A stretch of 64,000 nucleotides of DNA from Dendrocalamus latiflorus (taxonomy: Eukaryota; Streptophyta; Magnoliopsida; Poales; Poaceae): contig CM029642.1 of the NCBI GenBank assembly GCA_017311315.1, forward strand, positions 11,916,596 to 11,980,595, read 5' to 3'. The translations under genes and the position numbers were made by a program. The notes under the pieces were generated by a model. The model saw only the letters and a list, made by a program, of their open reading frames with translations. It did no database searches and was not told the origin of the DNA. Positions 1 to 9,691 of the stretch are shown piece by piece; position 1 is the stretch's first letter, and each line of letters opens with the position of its first letter.

Positions 1-344
1 GCGTCGTGGGATGTGAGCGGTTGCGTGCTCGCGGCTGTTCGCTGCTTCCCCAGGGAGGCGGGACGCGTGTCAAGCGCGCGCTGGGGTTGTGCGCTGCCTG
101 GCCACCTACCAGGCGCGCCCCTCCAGGTACCGACGGTTCTTCTTTCCAGGTCGTGCGTATTCGAACCGCTGGGGTTCTGGCCTAACTGCGCTTTCTGGCC
201 GTGGAGGAGGCGAGCGGGCTTTATAAGGTGCCCTCACCGTGATGGGAGCATTTTGCCCCGCTTGCCGCTTAGTTCTGGTTTATTCCGTGCCGGTAGTAGC
301 GCAACTTCCTGCCTTGGTTTCTTTTACCCTGCCTTTAGGAGACA
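1..344. other. Retrotransposon 3' internal region upstream of antisense gene
   Basis: No credible coding sequence is seen. The stretch belongs to the minus-strand Tat element and should lead leftwards to its missing 3' LTR. On the plus strand it holds a TATA-like box at 220-228 (CTTTATAAGG), about 120 bp before the ATG at 345, which would suit a promoter for the antisense accessory gene. Confidence 0.5.
220..228 (+). promoter_or_regulatory. TATA-like box of the antisense accessory gene
   Basis: CTTTATAAGG lies on the plus strand about 120 bp upstream of the ATG at 345. Grande's antisense gene is known to be transcribed from its own promoter, so a core promoter here is expected. Only the motif and its spacing support the call. 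Confidence 0.35.
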
Positions 345-3298
345 ATGGCCAGCCATGGCGACGCGTCTCGCCCACCCAGCGGCGGCTCCTCGTCTAGTTG
401 GGACAAATTGTCCTTCCCTTCTGGGGATTACAAGTTGGTGCTGCGGGGGCGCTCGCATGCCGACAGGCGATGGGACGCCATGGAATACTCGGGGGGCCGG
501 TGTTCCCGCGTGTTGGGAAAGAGCCGCGTGACCGAGGAGACGCTGCGGCGGCTTGTTCGCGACGGGAAGATCGAGGATCTGGATGGGGCTCGCCTACCCC
601 GTCGCAACGAAACGGAGCCGAAGCCCCAGGAGACAGAGATGATCGTTTTCGTCGCGTTCTTTGACGCCGGCCTTCACATGCCCTCAAAGATGTTTGTGGG
701 CGAAGTCTTGCGGACCTATGGGTTGGAGTTAGCGCAGCTGACGCCGAGCGCAATAGTCCGTCTGGCTGTCTTCACATGGGCGACGCGGACGGAAGGCCGG
801 CATCCCAGCGTGAGCCTGTTCGCCACCCTGCACAACGCCTGCTGCCGCCCCAAGAAGGCTGGAGATGGAGCTATTTCCAATTTTGGCAGCGTGGACTTCG
901 TGCTGCGATCGTCCTGCACGACGCTGTTTCCCGCGCCGGCTGCCCTGGGGAAGTGGGAGTCCAGCTGGACGCGGTGGTGGTTTTATTACCACGTGATCGG
1001 CCTGAGTGGCCTGCTATGCCGAGGCGGGCCCATCTCGTTCAATACTTCGCCGAGCGTGAAGCCGGAGGCTGACGACGCGTAGAGACTCTGGAGGCTTGTC
1101 AGCGTCGCCCGCCGGCTAAGTATGCGCGACCTGGCCGAAGAGTTCACGATGTACGGGGTGGCGCCACTGTCTTCCCGGTGGAAATACACGGGCCGGGGCA
1201 ATGACCGAGCGGACGGGATCTGCCCGCCAGTGTCCCGCCTGCTTCCGCCCTCCGCCCCTTGTAAGTTGTTTAGAGTGCAGCAGGCATCTCTTGACGTATC
1301 CGCACTTGTTCTCACGTGATCGCCATGCTGTCTCTTGTGCAGTGGCTCGGCTAGAAGACGCGGAGCGCGCAACTGAGGTGTTCCTCGGCCCATACACACT
1401 CGAGGAGCACAAGCTACGCGAGGCCGCGACCCAAACGGCGAAGCCAGGGCGGGTGAACCGCACATGCGAAGTTTTGGGTATTGCTGTGCCGGAACGCCCG
1501 ATACCAATGGAGATTCCTGCGGGGGCTTCGGGTCATCATGGCGGTGGCGGCCGCGCAGACGCCTTGTCTTCGCGGCGTCGGGCTCGCTCCGAGGCCGCCA
1601 TACCCAGCCTGCCAGCCACCTCGGCAGCTGGCGCTGCTGGGGCAGGACGCTCGACCGGTGACGCGCCCGGCCGGACCAGTTCGGCGGGGCGCGCCGCCTT
1701 GATTCCGCTGGCCGCACTATCTGGAGACGCTGCTGAGCGTACGGGCACGACCTTCACTAGGCCAGAGCCCACCAACCCGGAAAGGAACGTTACGCCTTAC
1801 GAGAGGGCCGTGGCCGTTGGTGCTGCTACTACCAGGGACACATCCGGCGCGGCGGAGACCGAAGGTGGAGTAGGAGCTGCGGCCGCTAACGTCACGGAGG
1901 AATCGCCCTCGGTTCCTCAGCCGAAACGTCCTCGGATGCAGTCTCCCCCGCCTCCGAAGGGTCGCTACAACGTTGCAGGCCCCATGCTTGGAATTGTGGC
2001 GCCCGATGTCGCCGAGGGGGCCTCGCACCCAACCACCGAGGCGTTCACGCCCCGATCGGTGGCCGAACAGACACCACCCCCTACTGTGGTGAGGGGGGCA
2101 GGAGGTAAGCGTGGCTCCCTCTCTCCGCTCGACTTCGCGAATCTCTCTCCGATCTGCTCGCTCATTCCGTCAGCATCAGGCGAGACGGGGTCTCCCGGGC
2201 GTGGTGAAGGATCGAGCAACGGGGGAGTGCGCGAAGTCCAAAACCTTGTGCATAGTGTCGCGCCGGTATCTGCCGCTGTCGAAGCAGCCGAAGCCTCCAC
2301 AGCCCTCGACGCGGTGGGGTCCGAACCCGTCTTGTCCGACTACCTCCCGCGTCTGGAGATACTCCGTGCTCTCACCATGGCCGCAGAACGCGCCAGTGGC
2401 AGCCTTGACCGGCGGATGCTTTCATCATGCGAGGGAGACCACCTAGCGCTGGCGCTGCGGGCCTCGGAAATAAGGGTGAGTACGTGTGCCGCGTGTTTTG
2501 TATGGTGTTACCGGGCGCCTGGTGACTTTCATTGCTGCTTTTAGACGCTTATCTTCAGCGACGCGCTAGACGAGGCCCGTATCCGGGAGCGGAGGGCCCT
2601 AGAAGCCCGGCTTCGTGAAGCGGATGACGCTCACGCGACAAAGGACGAAGAGCTCCGCGCGCTGGAAGGTGCCTTGTCATCCCTACAAGCCGAGGTCGAG
2701 GAAGCCAAACGCGTCGCTGCAGAGGAGCGCGCCTCCTTCCTGCGGCAGATTGCCGCCTTGGAGGGGAGAAGACCCAGCTGGCCGAGACTCTTGCAGAGAA
2801 GACCCGCGCCTTGGACGGTGCATCCACGTCAGCCTGGGGGCAATGGAGTCTCTGAACCGGGCCCTCCGTGATCTGTGCGTTGACGTGCCCGACGCCACCC
2901 ACGGGCCGGAGGACCTGATGGAGACGCTTGGGCTGATCGAGGAGGGGGCGGGCATCGCGCTTCGCAGCGCCAAGACCTTCGGGGAGCACTGCGGCTATCT
3001 TGGGGCGTGCCTTGTCCTCGGCCTGCTTCACACCCGTGGGTGTAGGCATATGCAGGAGCTGGAAAACCCTCACCTGGATCTTCCTAGCCGGCCGGAAGCG
3101 CTACCGGACGCTATTCGCTCCATCGAGCCTAGCCTCCGGAACTTCCACCGGCGGATCTGGAGTCGCGTCGGGGAGGATGCGGCGAGGGTTGCAGTACAGC
3201 AAACGCTGCGCGGGGGAGGGGACTTCCTCCGTTGGCTCGAAGAGGTTTCCCGAGGCCATGGTAGCGGCACGGGCCCCTTGGCGCCACGCGAAGACTGA
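345..3298 (+). pseudogene. Antisense accessory gene of Tat-lineage retrotransposon (Transposase_28-like), decayed
   Basis: The gene runs opposite to gag-pol in the long region between pol and the missing 3' LTR, the position of gene23 in maize Grande. Exon 1 (345-1260) encodes a conserved domain with the stretch FFDAGLHMP and GEVLRTYGLELAQLTP (about residues 105-135), resembling the plant putative gypsy-type transposon family (PF04195). Intron 1 (1261-1342) and intron 2 (2476-2544) both have GT...AG ends and keep the reading frame. Exon 2 is Ala/Pro/Ser-rich and low in complexity. Exon 3 begins with a charged Glu/Ala/Arg coiled coil and ends with a helical domain (stop at 3298). Damage: an in-frame TAG at 1080-1082 and two frameshifts, near 2764 and between about 2810 and 2860, so all three frames are used in exon 3. 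Family assignment is from remembered motifs. Intact relatives are thought to be nuclear proteins of unknown role. Confidence 0.72.
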
Positions 3299-3299
3299 G

Positions 3300-3437
3300 G
3301 CGCTAATCATATCAGGCGGAGAGGGGGGGTTCGCGCTTGTGCGCCCATACCTATAATCATTTGACCTCATATTTTTGCAATGGGATGATGCATCATTTAC
3401 TCTTACTGTTGTAAGCTGCGGTTTGAGCCGACGACGC
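3300..3437. other. Spacer between antisense gene and tandem array
   Basis: Short non-coding spacer within the retrotransposon 3' region. No motif was recognised. Confidence 0.4.
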
Positions 3438-3832
3438 CTTATTTATAGTCCGTAGACTGTCGCGTGCGGAGGCGAACCTCGACGCTACGTCTTATTTTGA
3501 GTCCGTAGACTGGTGCGTGCGGAGGCGGACCTCGACGCTACGACTTATTTATAGTCCGTGGACTCTCGCGTGCGGAGGCGGACCTCGACGCTACGTCTTA
3601 TTTAAAGTCCGTAGACTGGTGCGTTCAGAGGCGGACCTCGACGCTACAACTTATTTATAGTCCGTGGACTCTCGCGTGCGGAGGCGGACCTCGATGCTAC
3701 GTCTTATTTAAAGTCCGTAGACTGGTGCGTGTGGAGGCGGACCTCGACGCTACGACTTATTTATAGTCCGTGGACTCTCGCGTGCGGAGGCGGACCTCGA
3801 CGCTACGTCTTATTTAAAGTCCGTAGACTGGT
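3438..3832. repeat. 53-bp tandem array with 106-bp higher-order period
   Basis: CTTATTT recurs at 3438, 3491, 3544, 3597, 3650, 3703, 3756 and 3809, exactly 53 bp apart. Units alternate: odd units mostly read TATAGTCCGTGGACTCTCGCG and even units AAAGTCCGTAGACTGGTGCG, so the true period is a 106-bp dimer, about four copies. The first two units are the most diverged. The array lies between the pol 3' end and the antisense gene. This 3' region is known in Tat/Ogre elements to breed tandem repeats that can seed satellites. Confidence 0.93.
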
Positions 3833-3987
3833 GTACCTGTGCGCGGGGGTGATCCTTTGCACATTGCGGCTAGACAATGTTATTTGTGGGAACAACGAGC
3901 TTTATTGAATACCCGTTTGCGCGGGCGAGCACCGTACAAGGAGGGGCTGATGCCATTATAACCTTCGTCCCGCTTCTAGGCGTAATA

Positions 3988-4178
3988 TCACCGCAGCTTG
4001 TCCGCGTTCCATGTGTGGCGGAGAGTTTGTCCCTCAAGTGTGGCGAGGCGGTACGCTCCCTTCTGCAATGCTTCAGCCACAATGTATGGACCTTCCCACT
4101 TGGACTCCAGCTTGCCGACGATCTCCGCATGGAGTGCCGTTCTAAGGACGAGATCCCCGGCCTTGAACCTTCGCGGAT
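3988..4178 (-). pseudogene. Displaced C-terminal tail of Tat integrase
   Basis: After the pol frame closes at 4210, a minus-strand segment in another frame still reads as the chromodomain-less integrase C-terminal region of Ty3/gypsy elements. It has the typical FKAGDLVLR start, the KWEGPY turn and a terminal TWNADKLRRYY-type motif that is cut by TGA at 3988-3990. A frame disruption between about 4180 and 4215 therefore separates this tail from the rest of pol. Confidence 0.7.
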
Positions 4179-4209
4179 ATACGGACCGGTCTCGAGTACG
4201 TACTGTCTG

Positions 4210-7200
4210 TCACACGTACTTTTCGACGTGTTGGGCTGCGCTCGCTCGCGCCCCGTCGAGGAGGTCCAAGGACACGCGACGCTCTTCATCGGGCGCTTGG
4301 ACGAGGACCCCCCGCGATCCAGCCTTGATTTCTTCAGGCGTGACCGCCTCGTCGCCGAAAAGAAGCTTGAAGGGCGTGAACCCTGTCGGGCGTGTTACCG
4401 TTGTGCGAAGAGACCAGAGGACGCTGTGAAGCTCGCTCGGCCACCTGCCCTTCGGCAGCCCGACTAGGCGCTTTTTGACGGCGACAGAGATGGCACCGTT
4501 CGCCCTTTTGACTGCTCCGTTGGACTGGGGGTGCCCAACCGAGGCGAGCCAAATCGTGATGCCCATGTCGCCGCAGAACTCCTTGAATGGGGCGGCATCA
4601 AACTGCAGGCCGTTGTCGACGGTGAGTTCCCTGGGCACGCCGAAGCGACATATGATGTTCTGCCAGAGGAAGCGCTGCATGGCCGCCGAGGTTATCTTGG
4701 ATAGGGCTACCGCCTCCGGCCACCTGGAAAAGTATTCCAGCGTGACTACCACGAACCGCAGGTCTCCTGGGACTCGGGGGAGCGGTCCCACTATGTCGAC
4801 GCCCCAGCGTGCCAACGGCCACACCGGGGGAATAGGATTGAGGTTCGTCGGGGGCCTGCGGATGATGCGCCCCATCCACTGGCACCCCTGGCATCGACGC
4901 ACGAGGTCCTGGGCGTCAGTGATGGCTGTCGACCAGTAAAAGCCTTGCCTGAACGCTTTGCCGACCAATGACCTCGGCGCGAGGTGGGACCTGCAGGCCC
5001 CCGCGTGGGTCTCCGCGAGGAGCTTCTTTCCTTCTTCGCGGGAGAGGCAGCGCAGGAGTGGTGCACAGACTCCCTGCTTGTAGAGCGTCCCTTCAAATAC
5101 CTGGAAAGATCTGGCACGGTGTTGCAGACGCCGGAGCTCAGCGTGGTCCTCTGGCTCGGCGATGCCCTGCAGGAAATTAAAGATGGGCTCTCGCCAGTCG
5201 CCCTGCTGGACAACGTGGTGAACAAGAGCCGCGTCCCAGTTGTCCTGCGCGATGGCCGCCTGTGGCAATACTTCGTAAAACGCCTCATCAGGGGGTGGCA
5301 GCTGCTGGCTAGCCGCCTTCGCGAGAGCGTCGGCCTGCTCATTTTCCGCGTGAGCGATGGCTTTGACCGTGATGCCCAAGAAATGCCTTTCCCTTCCTCT
5401 TACGGCGGCGAGGTATTTAGCCAGCTCGGGGTCCTTGGCTTGATATGACTTGTCTACGTGGCCGGCCACCAAATGCGAGTCCGTGCGGACGAGCACTCGC
5501 CGCGCACCGATTGCCTTGAGCTTGGTCAAGCCGAAGAGTAGCGCTTCATACTCCGCTGTGTTGTTGGTGGCTGGAAACGTGAGGTGCGCCGAGTACGATA
5601 GGCGCTGCCCCTCGGGTGTGACAATTACCACGCCCGCGCCCGCGACGCCGTAAGCCCCATCAACGGCGAGGGTCCAGACCGGGTCGTCGTGCTTCTGAGC
5701 GGGCTGAGCCGGCGGGGTCCATTCTGCGAGGAAGTCAGCGAGGACTTGAGATTTGATTGCTGTCCTTGAGGCATATGTCAGGGAAAACGGGGCGAGCTCG
5801 GCAGCCCACATGCCGATGCGCCCTGTGGATTCCTTGTTGTGCAGCATCTCCGCCAGTGGGAATGAGGAAGGCACTGTGATTGGATGGGCCAAAAAATAAT
5901 GCCGGAGCTTCCTGGAGGCCATGACCAACGCGTAAGCAAGCTTTTCAAGCTCCGTATATCTCGTCTTGGTGCCTTGAAGGGCTTCGGAGACGAAGTATAC
6001 AGGCCGTTGTACGGCGCCTTCCTCTAAGACGAAGACGGCACTGACCGCTGTAGCTGACGCGGCCAGATAGAGCAGGAGGGGAGCCTCTGGTGCTGGGGCG
6101 ACCAGAGTGGGGAGACTCGCCAGGTGGTTCTTGAGCGCGTTGAAGGCCTCCGCACAGTCACCATCCCAACGAAATTCGTCGCACCCGCGGAGTGTCTTAA
6201 AAAATGGCAAACCTCGCTCCGCCGCCCTGGATAGAAAGCGGCTCAAGGCTGCCATGCGGCCCGCCAGCCTCTGGACCTCCCTCGTCATCTTGGGCGGCTC
6301 CATACCCAAGATCGCGTCGACCTTATCAGGGTTCACCTGGATGCCCCGCCCGGACACGAGGAATCCCAGAAGTTTGCCCGCCTGCACGCCGAAGACGCAC
6401 TTGTCGGGGTTGAGCTTGATGCCGGCTTTCCTGAGGTTGTCGAAGGTCTCCTGAAGGTCCCGGCCGTGCAAAGCGAGCTGCCGGGTTTTGACTACCATGT
6501 CATCGACGTAGGCCTCGACGTTCCTCCCGAGCTGGGCGGCCAGGGCAATGGCGACGAGGCGGGTGAAGGTAGCACCCGCGTTCTTCAAGCCAAAGGGCAT
6601 CCTGATGAAACAGAAGGTGCCGATTGGTGTGATGAAGCTAGTCTTGCTCTCGTCGTCTTCCGCCATGTATACCTGATGGTAGCTAGAGTAGGCATCTAAG
6701 AAACTCATTAGCTCGCACCCCGCGGTAGCATCGACCAATTGATCGATGCGCGGCAAAGGGTAATTGTCCTTTGGGCACGCCTTGTTGAGCGTTGTAAAAT
6801 CGATGCACATACGCCAGGCCCCACTAGCCTTCTTGACCAATACTGGGTTGGCGAGCCACTCTGGGTGGTGGACCTCACGGATGACCCCGGCTCGAAGAAG
6901 CTTTGCCACCTCCACCTTGGCCGCCTGCTGCCGATTCATGGACATGCGGCGAAGCTTTTGCTTGACCGGCTTGGCGTCGGGGCGGACCGCCAAGCGGTGC
7001 TCGATTACGGCGCGGTCCACGCCCTTGATATCTTCTGGTGACCATGCAAAGATGTCGGTGTTGTTTCGAAGCACCTGGAGTAAATCTTTCTCGACCTCTG
7101 GGGGGAGCCCCTCACCAGTAGACACAAACTGCCCCTCCGCCTGAAGCGGCACCCTTTTGACTCCACCCTCGGGCCGAGGCTTAGGCGTCCATCCAGGGGC

Positions 7201-7974
7201 GGAGGGCGCGTCGCCAAGCACGTCCGATAGGGCGTGCACCGGGCGATGCAGATCCTGGCTGCCGACTTCCATGCGCCTGGCAAGGTCTTGGTCGCCGAAG
7301 ACGGTGATGACACCCTCCGGGCCCGGGAGCTTCATACATAAGAAGGCGTGGTGTGGGACCGCCTCGAAGGAGTTGATGGCGGGCCGCCCCAATATGACGT
7401 TGTAGGGGTGTGCGATGTCCACTACGTCAAAGACGACATGCTGGGTCCGGATGTTACTCTTCTGGTGGAGCGTGATGGGGAGGGATACCTGCCCTATGGC
7501 CTGCAGCGGCTGACCTCCGATGCCCTGAAGCGGAGCTCCTGCCTGCTCCAGGCGACTTCGGTGGGTTCCCATACGGTCGAGGGCCCCTGTGAATAGGATG
7601 TTCGCAGAGCTCCCCCCGTCGACAAGGATGCGCCTGACGTCGCAGCCCGCGATGTGGGCCCGGATGACCAAAGGATCATGATGAGGGAACTCCACGCCCC
7701 TAGCGTCATTCACGGTGAAGGTGATGTTGCGGGGCGGCAGCCACGATTGCGGCTGCTCCGCGGGGGCCCCTGATAAGGAGCCTCCGGTGATGACGTTGAC
7801 GGCGTGGCACCGTGCGTCCTCCCTGGCTGAAGCTTGCGAGGGGCTGCCCCTCGGATGCCGCTCCTGGACCTCGGCAGGGAGCCGAAGGGGCGAGTCCCGA
7901 GGTGCGGCCATCGCCCATTGCAACTCCACGACCGCGGTGCACGTCTTCGTGTAGTGATTACCATAACCGTGCAC
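4210..7974 (-). CDS. Tat-lineage Ty3/gypsy pol: protease, RT, two RNases H, integrase (inactivated)
   Basis: Read as 1,254 codons from the first in-frame Met, though this is really the continuation of gag after one stop. A degenerate zinc-knuckle remnant starts it. The aspartic protease has DGGSS (Asp119). RT shows LDAYSSYHQ (Asp427) and YVDD (489-492). A gypsy RNase H follows (about 600-700). A second, archaeal-type RNase H has Asp772, Glu808, Asp832 and Asp882; this duplicated RNase H is the mark of the Tat lineage (Grande, RIRE2, Ogre). Integrase has its zinc finger at about 990-1035 and catalytic Asp1060 and Asp1120. The third catalytic residue, 35 positions on, is Lys1156 (AAA at 4507-4509) where Glu is required. 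The frame then stops early at 4210. This copy should be unable to integrate without help. Confidence 0.93.
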   Translation of the reverse strand: MHGYGNHYTKTCTAVVELQWAMAAPRDSPLRLPAEVQERHPRGSPSQASAREDARCHAVNVITGGSLSGAPAEQPQSWLPPRNITFTVNDARGVEFPHHDPLVIRAHIAGCDVRRILVDGGSSANILFTGALDRMGTHRSRLEQAGAPLQGIGGQPLQAIGQVSLPITLHQKSNIRTQHVVFDVVDIAHPYNVILGRPAINSFEAVPHHAFLCMKLPGPEGVITVFGDQDLARRMEVGSQDLHRPVHALSDVLGDAPSAPGWTPKPRPEGGVKRVPLQAEGQFVSTGEGLPPEVEKDLLQVLRNNTDIFAWSPEDIKGVDRAVIEHRLAVRPDAKPVKQKLRRMSMNRQQAAKVEVAKLLRAGVIREVHHPEWLANPVLVKKASGAWRMCIDFTTLNKACPKDNYPLPRIDQLVDATAGCELMSFLDAYSSYHQVYMAEDDESKTSFITPIGTFCFIRMPFGLKNAGATFTRLVAIALAAQLGRNVEAYVDDMVVKTRQLALHGRDLQETFDNLRKAGIKLNPDKCVFGVQAGKLLGFLVSGRGIQVNPDKVDAILGMEPPKMTREVQRLAGRMAALSRFLSRAAERGLPFFKTLRGCDEFRWDGDCAEAFNALKNHLASLPTLVAPAPEAPLLLYLAASATAVSAVFVLEEGAVQRPVYFVSEALQGTKTRYTELEKLAYALVMASRKLRHYFLAHPITVPSSFPLAEMLHNKESTGRIGMWAAELAPFSLTYASRTAIKSQVLADFLAEWTPPAQPAQKHDDPVWTLAVDGAYGVAGAGVVIVTPEGQRLSYSAHLTFPATNNTAEYEALLFGLTKLKAIGARRVLVRTDSHLVAGHVDKSYQAKDPELAKYLAAVRGRERHFLGITVKAIAHAENEQADALAKAASQQLPPPDEAFYEVLPQAAIAQDNWDAALVHHVVQQGDWREPIFNFLQGIAEPEDHAELRRLQHRARSFQVFEGTLYKQGVCAPLLRCLSREEGKKLLAETHAGACRSHLAPRSLVGKAFRQGFYWSTAITDAQDLVRRCQGCQWMGRIIRRPPTNLNPIPPVWPLARWGVDIVGPLPRVPGDLRFVVVTLEYFSRWPEAVALSKITSAAMQRFLWQNIICRFGVPRELTVDNGLQFDAAPFKEFCGDMGITIWLASVGHPQSNGAVKRANGAISVAVKKRLVGLPKGRWPSELHSVLWSLRTTVTRPTGFTPFKLLFGDEAVTPEEIKAGSRGVLVQAPDEERRVSLDLLDGARASAAQHVEKYV

Positions 7975-8019
7975 CTCGCACCATTTTCCGTAATAGAGTT
8001 GCTCTTGCTCCGCCCGGGG

Positions 8020-9396
8020 TCACTCATCGCGGCCGAGTTCGCCTTCGCGACCTCGAAGGGCATTCTCGATGATGAAGGTATGGCGGGCCTTTTGTGGTCT
8101 GCGCTGGTGACGCCGGGGCTTGCGTCTGCTCTTTGGAGAGCCTTCCGGCTCCCCGGTGCTGTTGCTCCCAGGGGGGTCCTCCCGGGGCTGTCGACTGCGG
8201 GCCTGCTTCGAAGGGTCATCGCCCACCCCCTCGTCGTATGTCGAGCGCGTCGCTTGAGCAAGATCGAGGGTGGAAGCGTTGCGTCTCCGCGCATCTTCCT
8301 CAGCCCGCACATATCCCTCCATCTTGTCGAAGAGCTCGGCGACCGTCTTGATAGGCTTACGTGCGTTGTATTCGGCCAAGGAGCCTGGACGAAGACCCTG
8401 TATGGCCGCGTTAATGACGGTTGTCTCATTAACATCCTTGATCTGGCAGCGTATCTTTGTGAAACGCTTGAAGTAGTCCCGAAGCTTTTCCGAGGGTTTC
8501 TGCCTCACGGCGAAGAGCTGACCCGCGTCGACTCGCTCGACATGGCTTCCTTGGAAGTTGTTGTGAAGGCGATGGCGGAGCTGCTCCCACGCGTAGATGG
8601 AGTTTGGCTCTATGGTAAAAAACCAAGAAAGTGCCACTCCTTGCAGCGCGAGGGGGAGCCCTTTCGCCTTTGTGGTATCATCTCCGCCCGCGGCCTCGAT
8701 CGCGGTTTCGTACACGCGCACGAACTCGCGGGGATCCGTATCACCCTTGTATGGCTCAATGACACTGGGAAACTTGAAGTCCTCGGGCCACGCCACCTGT
8801 TGCAGTCCTGCCGAAAGCGGGGACTCTGGATCGACGCGTCGCAGCGGCGCGCGGCTGGGCGTGGGGGCGTCGCGGCTGTCCGCCCTTTCCGGCGCAGGCT
8901 CTGGCGTGGCCACTGGTGCGGCCTGCTGGCTTCGAGCCTCTTGCATGTCACAGACAGCTCCGCGAAGGTCCCCTAGCTCCCGCTGGAACACGTTGAGGGC
9001 CGCCAGTAGCACGCTTTCTACTGCCGGCGCAGGCGGGGCCGCCAATGCGCCCCGCGGGCGGGTCGGCGCGGGTACGGTCATCGCGGTGCCGATGGCGGGG
9101 TCGGTCGTCGCGGTGCCGACGGCGGAGTCGGTCGTCGCGGTGCCGATGGCGGGGTCGATCGTCGCGGTGCCGACTGCGGGGTCGGTTGTCGCGGTGCCGA
9201 TGGCGAGGTCGGTCGTCGCGGTGCCGGCGGCGGGGTTGGTCATCGCGGCGCGAGCGTCGACGTCCTCGACTGCTGCGACCACGCCGCCACCCGCGCCCGC
9301 GACAGCGGACGCCGAAGCCCTAGAGCTCACGCGACGCCCCGCCCCAGCCGTCTTCTTTCCCTTCGCCGCCGTCGATGAAGCCTTTTCCGGTGCCAT
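8020..9396 (-). CDS. Tat-lineage Ty3/gypsy gag
   Basis: A 458-residue capsid-nucleocapsid precursor. The N-terminus is Ala/Lys-rich, then come about six degenerate GTATTDPA-type repeats (about residues 55-110). The retrotransposon gag domain (PF03732 type) runs from about 205 to 370, with WPEDFKFP, YKGDTDPREF, ALSWF and KPSEKLRDYFKRF. A basic tail follows. The frame ends in a single UGA (8020-8022) and pol continues beyond it in the same frame, with the Cys-His part of the nucleocapsid on the far side. The ATG lies 33 bp inside the PBS, as expected for the first ORF of such an element. Confidence 0.92.
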   Translation of the reverse strand: MAPEKASSTAAKGKKTAGAGRRVSSRASASAVAGAGGGVVAAVEDVDARAAMTNPAAGTATTDLAIGTATTDPAVGTATIDPAIGTATTDSAVGTATTDPAIGTAMTVPAPTRPRGALAAPPAPAVESVLLAALNVFQRELGDLRGAVCDMQEARSQQAAPVATPEPAPERADSRDAPTPSRAPLRRVDPESPLSAGLQQVAWPEDFKFPSVIEPYKGDTDPREFVRVYETAIEAAGGDDTTKAKGLPLALQGVALSWFFTIEPNSIYAWEQLRHRLHNNFQGSHVERVDAGQLFAVRQKPSEKLRDYFKRFTKIRCQIKDVNETTVINAAIQGLRPGSLAEYNARKPIKTVAELFDKMEGYVRAEEDARRRNASTLDLAQATRSTYDEGVGDDPSKQARSRQPREDPPGSNSTGEPEGSPKSRRKPRRHQRRPQKARHTFIIENALRGREGELGRDE

Positions 9397-9428
9397 CCTC
9401 CTTCGAACTTCAGGCTTACTCCTGTCCT

Positions 9429-9446
9429 CCCCACGGACGGCGCCAA
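9429..9446 (-). other. Primer-binding site of Tat element
   Basis: On the minus strand the LTR end CACAACA is followed, one base on, by TTGGCGCCGTCCGTGGGG. TGGCGCCGTC is the usual PBS core of plant Tat/Athila elements. The tRNA that primes it was not identified. Confidence 0.8.
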
Positions 9447-9447
9447 C

Positions 9448-9691
9448 TGTTGTGATTACAGACCAAACAGAGAGAGAGATGGTAGTGGAGAGTGAGGGAG
9501 ATGAGTCATGGCTTGGGTCCTCCCCATGGCCTGTATTCCATATATATATACATGGGGAGTGCTTTTACAATTATACCCTTACAGTTGATCATCCCCTTCA
9601 GGGGCATTTATGTCATTACACATGGCCTATTCTGGGCCTTATAACCTCCTACCAGGCCTGCTGGGTTTAGGTGGGGGCCACCCCTACAACA
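9448..9691 (-). repeat. 5' LTR of Tat-lineage retrotransposon (244 bp)
   Basis: The repeat is bounded by TGTTGT at 9448 and ACAACA at 9691, a 6-bp terminal inverted repeat of TG...CA form. It abuts the PBS, and on the minus strand contains a TATA run (CATGTATATATATATGG, about 9538-9554). Flanking GTATG (9692-9696) would be the target-site duplication, but the partner LTR lies outside the window, so it cannot be tested. The LTR is short for this lineage. Confidence 0.8.

Larger units (their letters stand above)
1..9691 (-). mobile_element. Tat-lineage Ty3/gypsy retrotransposon, 3' LTR outside window
   Basis: Order on the minus strand: 5' LTR, PBS, gag, UGA, pol (PR-RT-RH-aRH-IN), tandem array, antisense accessory gene. 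This matches Grande and RIRE2 layouts. Point damage (integrase Glu to Lys, a frame break at the pol end, decay of the antisense gene) suggests an inactive but fairly recent copy, because gag and pol remain readable over more than 5 kb. Confidence 0.9.

Noticed and set aside
13..531. 172-codon plus-strand frame at the window start
   Set aside because: It overlaps the antisense accessory gene in another frame, is Arg/Pro/Cys-rich and has no domain.
7834..8976. 380-codon plus-strand frame opposite gag/pol
   Set aside because: A shadow of the gag coding strand; the sense strand carries clear gag motifs.
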